Made by a program: the position numbers and the translations under genes
Source of the DNA: Selaginella tamariscina
Taxonomy: Eukaryota > Streptophyta > Lycopodiopsida > Selaginellales > Selaginellaceae
Assembly: GCA_003024785.1 (NCBI GenBank)
Contig: PUQB01000138.1
Span: 1-64,000 of the forward strand
Reading direction: 5' to 3'
Length of the DNA stretch: 64,000 nucleotides
Shown here: piece by piece, positions 45,873-57,802 of the stretch
Numbering within the stretch: the first letter of the stretch is position 1
Layout: every line of letters begins with the position of its first letter
The notes under the pieces: generated by a model
Seen by the model: only the letters and a program-made list of their open reading frames with translations
Databases searched by the model: none
What the model was told of the DNA's origin: nothing

Positions 45873-48800
45873 ATGTCTTGGGGACTGGGGAGCTGGAAGC
45901 GGACTGTGGACGCATTTCATCTCACACTCGGATACGGTGAGCATACGGGTTCGTTCTCGGAATACGCCTCGGATTCATCTCCGGCAGAGCAAGAGCAGCA
46001 GATTGATCCGAAGAAGTCCGAAGAACAGCAGCATGAAGACGCGAAATCGGAGTCGGAAGACGGTAAGAAGCGTAAGCAGCTCCATGTTCTTCTTCCGGAA
46101 GCAGATCTTGCCTCGGAATGCCGGTTCCGTTTCCAATTTGACTGGTTCGCTGGAGATGACGAGGATCAGACGGCGCTCAAGCTGCAATCTCAGCTCATGG
46201 TCGCGCTTCCAACGCCCCGGGACGAGGTCTTTGTCCGGCTGACCCCGGATCCGGCCGGAGATGGCAAGGTGAGCGTCTCCATGGGAGTACATGAGAAGCG
46301 TGAGCATCTGAAGGTACTCTCGCTCTCCAGAAGCTCGGGTTCCGCAGGTCCACCCGTGGAACCTCGGTATTCTCTCCAAGATCCTAGGGCCGCCGAATTC
46401 CGAGAGCGTCTTCGGAGGTTTCCAACAATGGCACGCTGTACAGACGCTCAACCTCGCAAACTGCTCGCTCACGGTATGTGTGCATCCTTTCTTTGAACAG
46501 CTTGAGTTCTTATGCTACAATGCAGGCGCTTCCCTTTGAATTGACAAAGCTACCGATGCTACAGAAGCTTTTTCTTGATCATAACAAGATCACTTTACTT
46601 CCGGCCAGTATCGGACAGCTTATGCACCTCCGTGTGTTGCGGATTGATCACAACATGCTCATCTCTGTGCCAGGCAAGTGTACAAATATCAATGTTTCAA
46701 ATGGAAATGTCGATGTACTATCTCTTTGTATATGTTTGTATAAGCACACACACGTATGCGCGTGCCTGAGTGTTCTCTTATATGGTCTGAATTGTCCTTG
46801 TCTTGTAGCCGAGCTCAAGCAGTGCACGGAGTTGCTAGAATTGTCGTTGGAGCACAATAAGTTGGTGCGACTTTTTGTAGATTTCAGGTAACTTAGCTTT
46901 TAACTTCGTCCATTTTGGTATCATGTATGTAGTATATCGTATATAGCCTAGAGTAAAATATCGTATGCATAACCATACGCTACCAGAGGAATGACCAAGT
47001 TGAAGCTCCTACAACTTTACGGCAATCCTTTGGAATTTCTACCTGAAATCTTACCTTGCAAGGGCCTACGGAGACTCACACTGGCGAATGTACGTATAGA
47101 AGCAGCAAAAGATTTATCAGAAATAAATGTGGAGATTGAGGTCTGCTTTCACATGCCTTACTCTTTGCGGCTCTGTAATCTTGTTTCTCAGACGGAGAAT
47201 GCGTCTTATTTTCTTCAGTCGAAGCACAAGCTGAGCGCTTTCTTCACTCTTATATTCCGGTTTTCGTCCTGCCAGCATCCTCTTCTGGCTTCGGCCCTTG
47301 CTAAGATAGCACAGGACCCTGGCAACCGTTCTGAAATGGGTAAGGATGAGAGTGCTCTCCGTCAGCTTCTAAGTATGATACTTAGTGAAGACCGGCATGT
47401 AGTAAGTATTCTCAATTATTCTCACCCTCTCTTTGGGACTTACATAGTTTTCAATCAGGTAGAGCAAGCATGTGTTGCACTTTCATCTTTGGCAGCGGAC
47501 AATGCCATAGCACTGAGACTAATGAAGGCAGATACAATCCAGTCGATTGAGTCTGTGTTGAAGTCCACGTCTCATGAGCTTCTTATCTCGGTTCTTGAGG
47601 TGATTGTCAACCTTGCTTTCTCCTCTGATGCCATTGCCGCGAAAATGTTGACAAAGGACGTTCTGAAGCGATTAAAACAACTCTGTGCTCACGAGAATGT
47701 TGAGGTGGGTCTCCGTTTGTATATATAAAGGCACAACACAAACAGATGGGTAGGTTCAAACAATAACTTGTACATCTTGATGTAGTCTGTGTATTTATAC
47801 ATGTACCTCTATCAAGTATCTACATGTAGATAATATTCATGTTCTAGTGTAATGCAGGTACAACGTCAAGCTTTGCTGGCCGTTGGGAATCTGCTTTTTG
47901 TCGTGAGAACAGGCATCTTCTGGTGACATATGAAAGCTTGAAAGAATTATTGTTCCGTCTATCTGGGGCTGCAGATTCGCGGATATCTAAGTCAGCTGCT
48001 CGAGTACTGGCTATCCTTGGTATTGTGTACATAAGTAACATACATATAGTTCAGATGGCAAATGTGCCTATTTCTGTTTGTTGGTTGTAGGAGAGAACGA
48101 GTATCTGAGACGAGCAACAAAATCACGTCCGGTATCGAAGCAAGGTTTGCGAATTTTGTCCATGGATGGAGGTGGAATGCGGGGACTTGCAACGGTGCAA
48201 ATGCTGAGGAAGATTGAGCAGGGAACAGGGAAGCGAATTCATGAGATATTTGATCTCATATGTGGAACGTCAACCGGAGGCATGTTAGCTGTTGCTCTCG
48301 GGATTAAGCACTTCAGCCTTGATAGATGTGAAGAGATATACAAGACACTTGGTATGTAGGAACATACTTTATATGAATGCATGTTTTAATAATTTATCGT
48401 CCTTTCAGGGAAGCTTGTGTTTGCTGAGCCTATTCCCAAGGATAATGAGGCAGCTACGTGGAGAGAGAAGCTAGATCAACTGTACAAGAGCTCTTCTCGG
48501 AATTTTCGAGTTGTTGTGCATGGCTCCAAGGCAAGTATATAGAGAGTGTGTATGAGAGAGAGAGAGAGAGATGTGTGTGTGTGCGTGTGTATGTGGCAAC
48601 AAGATACATACATATTTCACTTGAATGCTCACATATACATATGCACACACAAAATATACACATACGTATACGTAAACTTCTTTATTGACAATGCTTCCTT
48701 CTACTTTTTAGCATAATGCAGACCAGTTTGAGCGCCTTCTGAAAGAGGTTTGTGTAGATGAAGAAAGTGACCTTTTAATAGACTCTGCTGTCAAAGGCGT

Positions 48801-51765
48801 CCCTAAAGTCTTTGTGGTGTCATCTTTGGTTAGTGTATACCAGCTCAACCTTTCGTCTTCAGAAACTACCAGGTACTTTTTTCTACATTCAAGGGGTAAT
48901 GTACACATAAATTAATCTGTTAGTATTAGTTTATACATTCTAATTGTTCGTATTATAGTATCCGGCTGGGACTATTGAAGTAGCTCCATGGACTGCAGAA
49001 GGGCCAGCAGTATCAGTTTCCGGAACACCTGCTACGGCGCTCCCTTGACGACCCAAGTTGCCCAAAGAGAAGTGCCTTCATTGGGTCTAAATATCGCATA
49101 TGGGAGGCTATAAGGGCTTCTTCAGCTGCTCCATACTATTAGACGACTTCTCAATTGGTAAGAATTGGAAGCTAGCTTTGAAACACAACTTTTGTTAACT
49201 GATTAATGGTTATTCTCAGATTTGAATCGATGGCATGGAGCTATTGTAGCAAACAATCCAACTTTGATTGCAATCCGTGAAGCACAGCTTCTTTGGCCCG
49301 ATGTTCCCATCGGATGCTTGGTATCAGTCGGGTGTGGGAACGTTCCAACTAAGGTGTCTCTGTGTGTGTTTTTTGTGTGCGTGCGTGCCTGTGCACATAT
49401 AACTGTGTAAATACTAGTGAAGGCATATATAGAATACTTCTGAATGCCAATGAAGATTCAACACGCACACACTCACACACTCACACACATGCACAGTGTA
49501 TAGATATTGTCCAACTACATATTGACGTTCTTCTGTAAATGTTTCAGGTCCGTGGTAAAGGAGGTTTGGCGATACCTAGACACTGGACAAGTCCTCATAG
49601 AGAGTGCATGCTCTGTGGAGCGTGTTGAAGAAGCTCTCGACACACTGCTGCCTCTGCTTCCTGATCTTCAGTACTACCGTTCAATCCAAGTTTGTAGGCT
49701 CTCTTTCATTTATATATATTGATATACATATTCATACACATATAATGTGTATTGTTCCTTACTGACTTAACTGGTCGAACAGTTGATGAACGCTGCATCA
49801 TGGAACTAGATGAAACGGACCTGCTGTTTGGTTAAAGCTAGAAGTCGCTACTCAGCAGTATATTGATACAAATGTTGCTATTTCAATGCAGCTTGTGAGC
49901 GGTTGATGTCAATGCCAGAGGAAGGGACCGTATAACAAGGGGCCGGCCACCAAAAAAGTGAGTATACTAAACAAATACATGCATACATCACGTTTATATA
50001 TACATTACATGTTGCAGAAAATGGTAGCCGACAAGGCCTGGGCTGGAGGCGAAGGATACTTCTTGTGGAAGCAAGCCGTAGTCCAGAGGCAGCACAGTTC
50101 AAGCATACACGGGCATTAGAAGCATACTGTGCACGGGTGGAATCAAACTGGAGGTTGTTCGAAGCTCAGGTGGTACATTACGTTCTTCAATGAATACTTC
50201 AATGACACCTTCAGCATCACCACTCTTCTCTGGGAGCAGCCCTCTTCCGTTTAGTCCGATCTAGCTTCTCAGCTTCTTGGACGGTATGATGTTCCACCTC
50301 TGAGCTTGGATGGTACGAAGCAAACTTGTTCACCCCTGGCTCACCTCCTGTGGGTCCCGTCAGCTTCAGGGTCCCGTTGCTACATTGCATGAGAAGGTTC
50401 GAAACGCTCCTCAGATTGGGATTGTGCACTGGCTCTCCATAGTGATCAATGTGGTCTCGTTCTCAGGTTTGTACATCACACACACACACGATATACACTC
50501 AATTATATCAATTTTTTCTTCGCTTGCAGTTGGAGGACGGATATATTTGCAGTAGCAGAGCCTGGGGACATGGGAATGGAGTTTCTTCAGAGGGTAACCG
50601 CGGGTATGCGGCAATCTGTGATGAGATGCCAGAATAAGCCAGTGCAGCTCCCCACTTTCACAAAGCTAGAAGATTGGTTGCACAGCACCCACGCTTTGTT
50701 TTAGATGGAGCTCTCCACTGTTTCATGGGTCGCATGCAGGTAAGCATCCATATATATATGTAAGACTGGGCTACATTATAAGACAGAACCACGTTTGTAT
50801 GCTAATTATGCAAGGAACATGATCGATGGTTTCACAGATGCTAAGTGATGGTCAACAAGTTGGGACTTATTTATTTAAGAGAGTCTTGCCTGATGCTCAC
50901 CTCACAGCCGAGGACGTTCGGTGGATGGTAAATGAATGTTCATGGTGCTTTATGCGTCTTATGTTTACATTGTTTTCCAGGTAGGTGCTTGGAGAGACAG
51001 GGTTGTTGTCTGCACTGGAAAGTATGGCCCTAATTCGACTTTGGTAAAGGCCCTGCTGGATGCTGGAGCCAAAGCAGTAATAGCACCCATCGCCGAGCCT
51101 CGAGACTACAACAACTTGAAGGATACCTCTGGTATGCAATACTATTCCGTGTTTGTACAAACACATTTTGACCAGCTTCCACATTACAAACACTCCATAT
51201 GTATGTATGTATATTATACGATATTCTAACCGTTAAATCGTGCATGAGTTAACTCTTAAAGTATACCTAGTTACAATCTAATCATATGTGGCCCAGTGTT
51301 CTTATAATACTTATCTGTGTGTCTGTGTGTGCTTATACCACACTACATTCTATAAACGGAATTATATCCATACATCCCCCCCCCTCTCTCTCTCTCACAC
51401 ACACGCACACACACACGCATTTGTTTATGTAGTCAATGTGTTGCAGAGAATGGGGAGAAGCCAAAGGCAGCAGAGTTTGTGATAGGAGAGGAGGAGGGGA
51501 GTGAGTTGTAACGAATACGAATGAGAGCGAGTGGGAGTGGGAGGAGAGTGACACAGAGAGCGGGTGCGAGAGCAAGAGGGAGATGGAGGAGCGTGAACTA
51601 TGGGGCTTCATAATCGTGCATATACGACGAGCTGTTCAACAACAGTGTCTCTGCTGATGTTGCATTGCGAGCTGCTGTGATGCTCATCCCAGGCAGGCCT
51701 ACCGGTGTGTGCTTCCTCCAAAGATTGACAGACAGGTACGGTTTTTTGATTTGATACACAATTAA
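45873..51765 (+). CDS. phospholipase A I-like: LRR, ARM-repeat and patatin-domain lipase
   Basis: Homologue of plant phospholipase A I (a ~1300-residue iPLA-type acyl hydrolase of galacto- and phospholipids). From MSWGLGSWKR (45873) comes an acidic N-region, then LRRs (LPMLQKLFLDHNKITLLP; LSLEHNKLVR; LQLYGNPLEFLPEILP) and ARM helices (QACVALSSLAADNA). The patatin domain follows: oxyanion loop DGGGMRGL (48165-48188) and nucleophile elbow GTSTGG (48264-48281). The catalytic Asp should sit in DGAxxANNP, but here the sequence is WHGAIVANNP (49231 on). The C-region (VGAWRDRVVVCTGKYGP; YDELFNNSVSADVALRAA) ends near a TAA at 51763-51765. Introns are many and short, rich in GT/GA tracts. One-base frame changes occur near 46420, 48838, 49130 and 51680, as elsewhere in this window. 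Confidence 0.85.
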
Positions 51766-54230
51766 GAAGAGAATATGCTCAACATGAATTGAGTACTATC
51801 TAAATAATGTTTATTCATTTCCACTCATGTGGTGACAATAATGATCTGATTACACTCACTCACAAGACAACTAATTATATATATAATATATATATATATA
51901 TGTATGTTAAACGAGGCAGGTGCAGTTGAATACTTGCATACGTCCACCTAGTATCATTACCTAGTTATATACAGGGAGAATCCTTCATTCTCATATACAC
52001 AGTCTCTGTCACGTGGCACATATGCAACAAGGGATATGTGGAATTAAAACTTTAATTCAATGAAAATGTAGATAATACATGTTGTGTATTATTAACACAT
52101 GATTAATTAAGTTTAGCACGTGGCCCGCCTTATGTGGAAACTTTCATATAAGAAAATGGCCATGTTCTGTGGGAAGACCACATCAACCATATTAACAACT
52201 TTTAATAAATATGGATGCCAATTTAAATGTGATGGATTGCAATATGGATGCACATCACAAGGAGCAACATGCTCAATAATGAACCTTATTAAATTGACCT
52301 ACATTTTTCTAATTAATTCTATTATAATTTTGTTTTAATTTTTACCTTCAAGAGTGAGAACATAATCAATGTTACAGTTTTGACCTAGACAAACCTACAT
52401 GTGACAATACATAATTATTAAATGGTAATTCAGGATCATTAACATGCGTGAACAATGTTAAGTCTTTTAAGAGATCTATAAATATTTAGGGCATCCTTTA
52501 AACCCTATCATCAATTCATAACAAATTCAACATATTAATTTAACACTTTTAGGGAATCACCCTCACTTAGAGGATACCTCTAAGGGAGGAGAACCCATGA
52601 CTAACCCCTTAGGGTTTGTGTGGCTAAACCATATTCTAGTCTTAAGGTTAATACTTATGAGTATGTCCATAAGCAGACATGAGTGTTTTACTAAGTATCC
52701 CATTAAACTAGGTTTGGACAATCTTTTGTTAATGAGCTTAGGTTATTTCACCCCCTAGGTTGTTAAAAAATCCCTAAGTGTGCTAATTATCATACCTATT
52801 CTGTCTTGCAAAATTTAATATACATTCATACTTATTAAAGTATTAATCCTCTGACATTAATAACCTTAAGATATGTCATCCACTTTAATATTATATGTGT
52901 TTATGATACAATTTCTTAAAATGTGAACTATCTTCATATCCCACAAAAAAGAGTTACACCTTAGGCCAAAAATGTGACTTACAAATCACCTTCTTTATGA
53001 ACCTTAAAAATCTGATTAAAAAACCTATTTGTCAAAATTCTATAATCATAATTGAATAATGACACATAAACATATCAATTCAAAACCTAAAGAGTTAGTG
53101 ATTATGACAATTATACATATTTGTGCTTACGATAATCCTTGAACATTTGCTTAAAAAGGTTAAGTTTCATAATTAAGTTTTTAGTTAGAGTGTTTATTAT
53201 ACATATTAGAACATTTTCAAATTTAAACTAACAACATGTGTTCCAATAAGACTTTCCAATTATGTAAATAAATTATCAAATGAAAAAAGTTATTTAACTT
53301 TATGAATTCAATTACAAAAAGTGCTACTTATAAAGGTTAGACAACCCTTAAGGTGTAACATATATTATTAAATGGCTTGAAACAAAACACACATACTCTA
53401 AAATAGTTACCTACAACATCGTGAAAAAAATCTTTCAAAATGACTTTTAAAATTTAATTTAAATAGCCAAATAGACATGAAATTAAAATTCTACCCTAAT
53501 TATTATAAATTATTATAGTGATTATCCAAAAAAACAAATAACCCCAATAAATTTGAAGGTCTTAGCTCGTTAGCCTTTGTTTGCAACGCACCATCTACAA
53601 TAATGAATAATTATATTAGTTATATCATAAATATTATATTAGAATGATATCATTAATACTCTAAAACAAACTCTTAATTTGTAAAGAGGAAAACAAAGAC
53701 AAAGAACTAACCATTAATAAATCACTTTGAAAAATTGATTTGTATATCAACAACAATAACTACAAAACACATCATATTAATATAAATTACAAACAAATAA
53801 GCAAATAATGTAAAGAAAATGTGTGCCCTATAGTTCAGATATTCCACAAACAGTAACTCAATATTCTTTGTTCCACAAACCATGCAACACATGGAGACAT
53901 GCAAACCATGCAACACTATACAAGTCAATACATATACTTTACAATATAATTATATTATATATATATATATATATATTACCATTATCCATATAGTATAATA
54001 TGTATATATTATCTCCATTTTATATTTTAAAATTTTACATTAATTTAAGAAATAATATAAATATATACCACAATTTTGCAATATATATAATAGTTTGATT
54101 GATGTTCTCTACAACAGAATACGCAACAAAAAACGAGTCGTATTGGTGAGTAAATAACTAACTATGTAATAGTATATTTCAAAACACATAAGCACGGACA
54201 AATTTGCATTTAGCTGCACTAGCTAAACAC
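51766..54230. other. AT-rich intergenic region with dispersed repeat copy 1
   Basis: No supported gene. Sequence at about 52490-53370 is a diverged direct copy of 62520-63460 (see repeat entries). The 72-codon ORF at 52120 has no recognisable similarity. Confidence 0.6.
52540..53370 (+). repeat. dispersed repeat, copy 1
   Basis: Shares ordered short matches with 62630-63460: GGAATCACC then AGGATACC-like; ACCCATGACTAACCCCTTAG versus ACCCACGAGTAACCCCTAAA; CTAATACTTA; TGTGAACTATCTTC versus TGTAAACTATCTCG; AGTTACACC with AATGTGACT; and GACAACCCTTAAGGTG versus GACTACCCTAAAGGTG. Same order and same orientation. Probably fragments of the same noncoding transposable element or LTR. Confidence 0.6.
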
Positions 54231-55247
54231 ATGAAAAGGGAAAAAGAGACCCCCCAAATATGAAGGGAAAAAAAGAACACAAATTTGTTTGCTCAAAACC
54301 CACATACAGGGCTTGTCACAAAACAAGCCGGCAAACCGACATTGTTGTCGGCTTCACAGCTCTTCTTGTAGTGTATTATAGAAGCATGCTCGCTGCCGCT
54401 ATAACAACAAAAGAGGGACAGGACTCCACCCGACCAGACACGCACCCACCCGACAAGCACACACGCACCTGCCTCCGCTTTACACAACACCTGCCTTGAC
54501 TTGCACAGACAAGACACAACTGTCCCCCAAAACTCACGCCACGCCGATGACGAGCTCTCATCAAATGCACCATGGACGCCCGAGTACACTAAAATACACT
54601 CCCTCCGCTGCAAACATAACCACACTTGCGTTACCCCCCCAATCCCTATCATATATATGGTCGACATGTAAGATATAACATATACGTAAACGAAAGTGTG
54701 TCTGTGTGTGTCTATATCTATATATATATATAGACACACACAAACACGTGTACATGTGCGTGTGCCCTATATACGTATCATGTTCTAGTACAAAATTTAG
54801 GTATGCAAAATACAAAAGTAATTACGAGAGAAACAATTAAAAAAAAGGAAAGTAACTGAAACTTGTAAATACTTCAGAAGATATACATAGAACGCGTGGC
54901 TACCCTCAGAATAAAGGCCAGGTTTTCCACACGAGCAAGTGTTACATCATCAATGGATCAGTTAAAACCGATAGAGAGAGCAGCTTACAAAGGTAAATTC
55001 GCTTCCCTGAACTCAATCTCATAGAGGAGATTGTTTTAATGCTCAGAAAGAAACAGAAACCCACCAATGCAACTAAACTCTCTAAACAGTGGAAACATCG
55101 TCTCCGAAAAAGAAGAACACTTGGTCATTCAGTGTGGTTAAGACAAGATTCATCATTGGGTAACATAGCCACTAAACAACACAGTACAGAAAAGAATCAC
55201 ATGTATTCTATGTGGGAAGCGGAAACAGTGAGTATAGAAGGCTTACC
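54231..55247. other. spacer downstream of importin alpha, no gene seen
   Basis: A mixed-composition stretch with minus-strand open frames of up to about 150 codons (54293-54739) that show no conserved family features and run into TG/AC tracts. Microsatellites lie near 54696-54760. No RNA gene recognised. Confidence 0.45.
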
Positions 55248-57455
55248 TCAACCAAAGTTGAAGCCGGATGTAGGAACAGCAGGCTGATTTCCGAAAGAAA
55301 AAGGACCAGGAGCGGGGACTTCAGTACCCGGTGCAAGGTTCTGGTCCTCGTCATCTTCAACCCAGTATGTGTGTAGTTCTTCACAACTTTGTCGTAAATC
55401 TCATTGTTGTCGTGCGTTTGCAAATTCTCAAGCTTCTCCAAGCCCTCCGCATCATCAATGAACTTAGCATAGAGGTTGATGCTTCCCGTGTTGCCCAGGT
55501 CCTTCTCTGCTTCTCCCACCTTGAGAATGTTCTCCAATCCCTCCAGCGCCACCACGATGATCTTCGACTCCGAACACACCAAGAGGTCACACAGTGGCTT
55601 AATGCACCCCTGGTTCACGAGATACCTGAACAATAAACACAAAACTTTATTGATGTGTAAATTAACACATTTAACTACATAACAATGTACACATGAATAT
55701 ATGATTATAGCGTGACAAGATGCTTACTTGATCTGTTCCTGAGTACCACCAGAAGTTGCATTAGATATGGCCCATGCAGCCTCTTTCTTGATATCGAATT
55801 CCGCATTAGTTAGAAGCTCAACAAGCGGGGGAATAATGTTGGCATCGATGACTGCCTGAATCTGGTCCTTGTTGCCAGCAGTTATGTTCGAAATTGTCCA
55901 GCAAGCCTCTTTCTTTATGCTTTTCTTGTATGTGTTCGTCAAAAGTTGCAACAAGAACGGAAGAGCTTGGTTGTTGATGATAAACTACATAAAAACAAAA
56001 GATTATTATTATTATTATTATTTATATGCAAACATAAACAACACCTGAGTCTGAAGATCATCACCGTAACAATGTTACCAACAGTTCGTAGTGCAGGAAT
56101 GAGAACGTTCGGTGAAGGATGCCTGGCAAGAAACAACACATTAACATTGATTCAGCGAATAAGAAACATATACACTTACAAGAGAAGACTAACGAGGCGC
56201 TGACACACACCAGCCTCGATAACAGCTTGAATCTTGTCGTTTGTTCCATCTGAAATGTAAGACAAAGCCCAGCATGCATCTGTAAGAACTTCCTCGTCCG
56301 TCGAATGTATCAATCTTTCTAGAGCAGGAAGTGCCAGTTTCGACTGCAAAAAATATATCTCCAAAGCATTTCATTTAATTGAAAAAAGCTAAAACATACC
56401 TGCTCAAAAGATGGTTGCGGCTTTCCACGGCAGAAGTTCGAAAGTGTCCAAGTTGCATTACGCAACATCGAAAGCTTCGCAGTCTCGTTCAGCTGGGCCA
56501 GTAACGGCATCATGGCATTGTTGCTCAATACAAGATCTCTGCATTTCGGGGAGTCGCCAGCAACATTTCCTAGAGCCCATACAGCCTGAAAAATACAAGT
56601 TCGTCTGATCTCTATCATCTACCGGACTATTTCGATAAGCTTACCTGCTCACGGACATCGTCACTAGGAGAACTCAAGAGCTGCACAAAAATAGGTACAG
56701 CTCCATGATTGATCACAACACAGGTGTGATCCGAAGTACCCGAAGCAATATTAGTGAGAGCCCAAGCCGCTTCAAACTGCCATGACATAGATGTCAGAAT
56801 ACATATGTATTAATACACACACACACACACACACCTGAAGTTGGGGGAAATCGTGCCGCTTGAGAAATTCAACGAATCGAGGCACAACACCGGCAGTAAT
56901 CACTTCCTCAATCGGTGGATTTCTCTCTGCAAATCAAGACTTTTAGAAACCCTATGATAAGAAAAAGGGCAATTTTACCTATCGATAGCAGCTTTCTGAA
57001 TTGGGTAGTCGCCTCTAGCTGCTGCACGGCATCCTCTGAATAAACCCAGAAATCATTACGGGCATGCTCTCCAACTAATAAAATCATAAAATTGATTAGC
57101 AATTAAGGATTACCAAGAGATCACAGACAAACAAACAAGCAGCAAATTTGCCAAAAATCTGGATTTTCAATGGCGTAGCCAGAAACTCCTTTTTTAGGGA
57201 ATTTGATGCAAACTTGAGATCATGGCTAAATTATCAAGAAATCGTACCTTCTTCTCGACGAGGGATCCAGGGACATGGCCCATGAGCTGCTGCGCTTGCA
57301 TGCCCTCGCGACGCTTCTTCATTAGACTCTCATCGCGCTTATTCTTCCGGATCTCCACCATGTTATCCTCGCGCTTCCTCCTGGCTTCATCCGGATCCAC
57401 AGCGTTCTTGTACACCTTCTTGCGCATATCGGTGCGATGTAGGACGGAGCGACAT
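55248..57455 (-). CDS. importin subunit alpha (ARM-repeat nuclear import adaptor)
   Basis: Binds classical nuclear localisation signals and hands cargo to importin beta. The start is probably the ATG at 57453-57455 (MSLRP), which joins after a one-base shift to [20 protein letters not shown], the IBB domain, with [11 protein letters not shown]. Ten-type ARM repeats follow over short exons with the NLS-pocket W...N signatures: [96 protein letters not shown]. The acidic C-terminus ([10 protein letters not shown]) and the plant-typical SGFNFG end lie in a shifted frame before TGA 55248-55250. Frame changes: CCC 57045-57047 (four restores SGVYSED) and near 55385. Introns are short; one carries an ATT repeat. 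Confidence 0.93.
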
Positions 57456-57525
57456 AGTGGCCGCTGCAGAACTCACCAAAAACGCAGACGCAGATCAGAC
57501 CCTAGCCGCTCCACAATACAAAATG

Positions 57526-57534
57526 AAACCCTAG
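57526..57534 (+). promoter_or_regulatory. telo-box-like motif AAACCCTAG
   Basis: AAACCCTAG lies about 70 bp upstream of the importin alpha start, with related CCCTAGC copies at 57499 and 57553. Telo-boxes are common in promoters of plant growth and translation genes. Use here is inferred. Confidence 0.4.
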
Positions 57535-57643
57535 TCAAGAAAAAAAATATAGCCCTAGCTATGGCGGCAGCACAGCTGCATCTGCCGTGGATCTTAGGGC
57601 CACGCTGTCCAAAACAGGGTTTTAATCCCGACCGTGATTTCAA

Positions 57644-57723
57644 ACCAACGGTTAGATTTTCCCTCTTTCAACGGCCATAATTTCTTCCATTCACCAACGG
57701 TAGATTGTTTTCTTGAACGGCCA
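57644..57723. promoter_or_regulatory. cluster of four MSA-like (AACGG) elements
   Basis: ACCAACGGTTA (57644-57654), TTCAACGGCCA (57667-57677), ACCAACGGTAG (57693-57703) and TTGAACGGCCA (57713-57723), all in one orientation. The mitosis-specific activator consensus bound by R1R2R3-MYB proteins is YCYAACGGYYA. They lie 190-270 bp upstream of importin alpha and just past the 3' end of the TPX2-like gene. Confidence 0.45.
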
Positions 57724-57802
57724 AGATGTCATGTTGTTTAAGTCATACCACTAGATAAACACAAAACCTTCAAGAAGAACACTTAATTAGCTACTAAACT
57801 AA

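Noticed and set aside
54293-54739. 148-codon minus-strand ORF
   Set aside because: No family features, poor complexity and microsatellite overlap; not supported as a gene.
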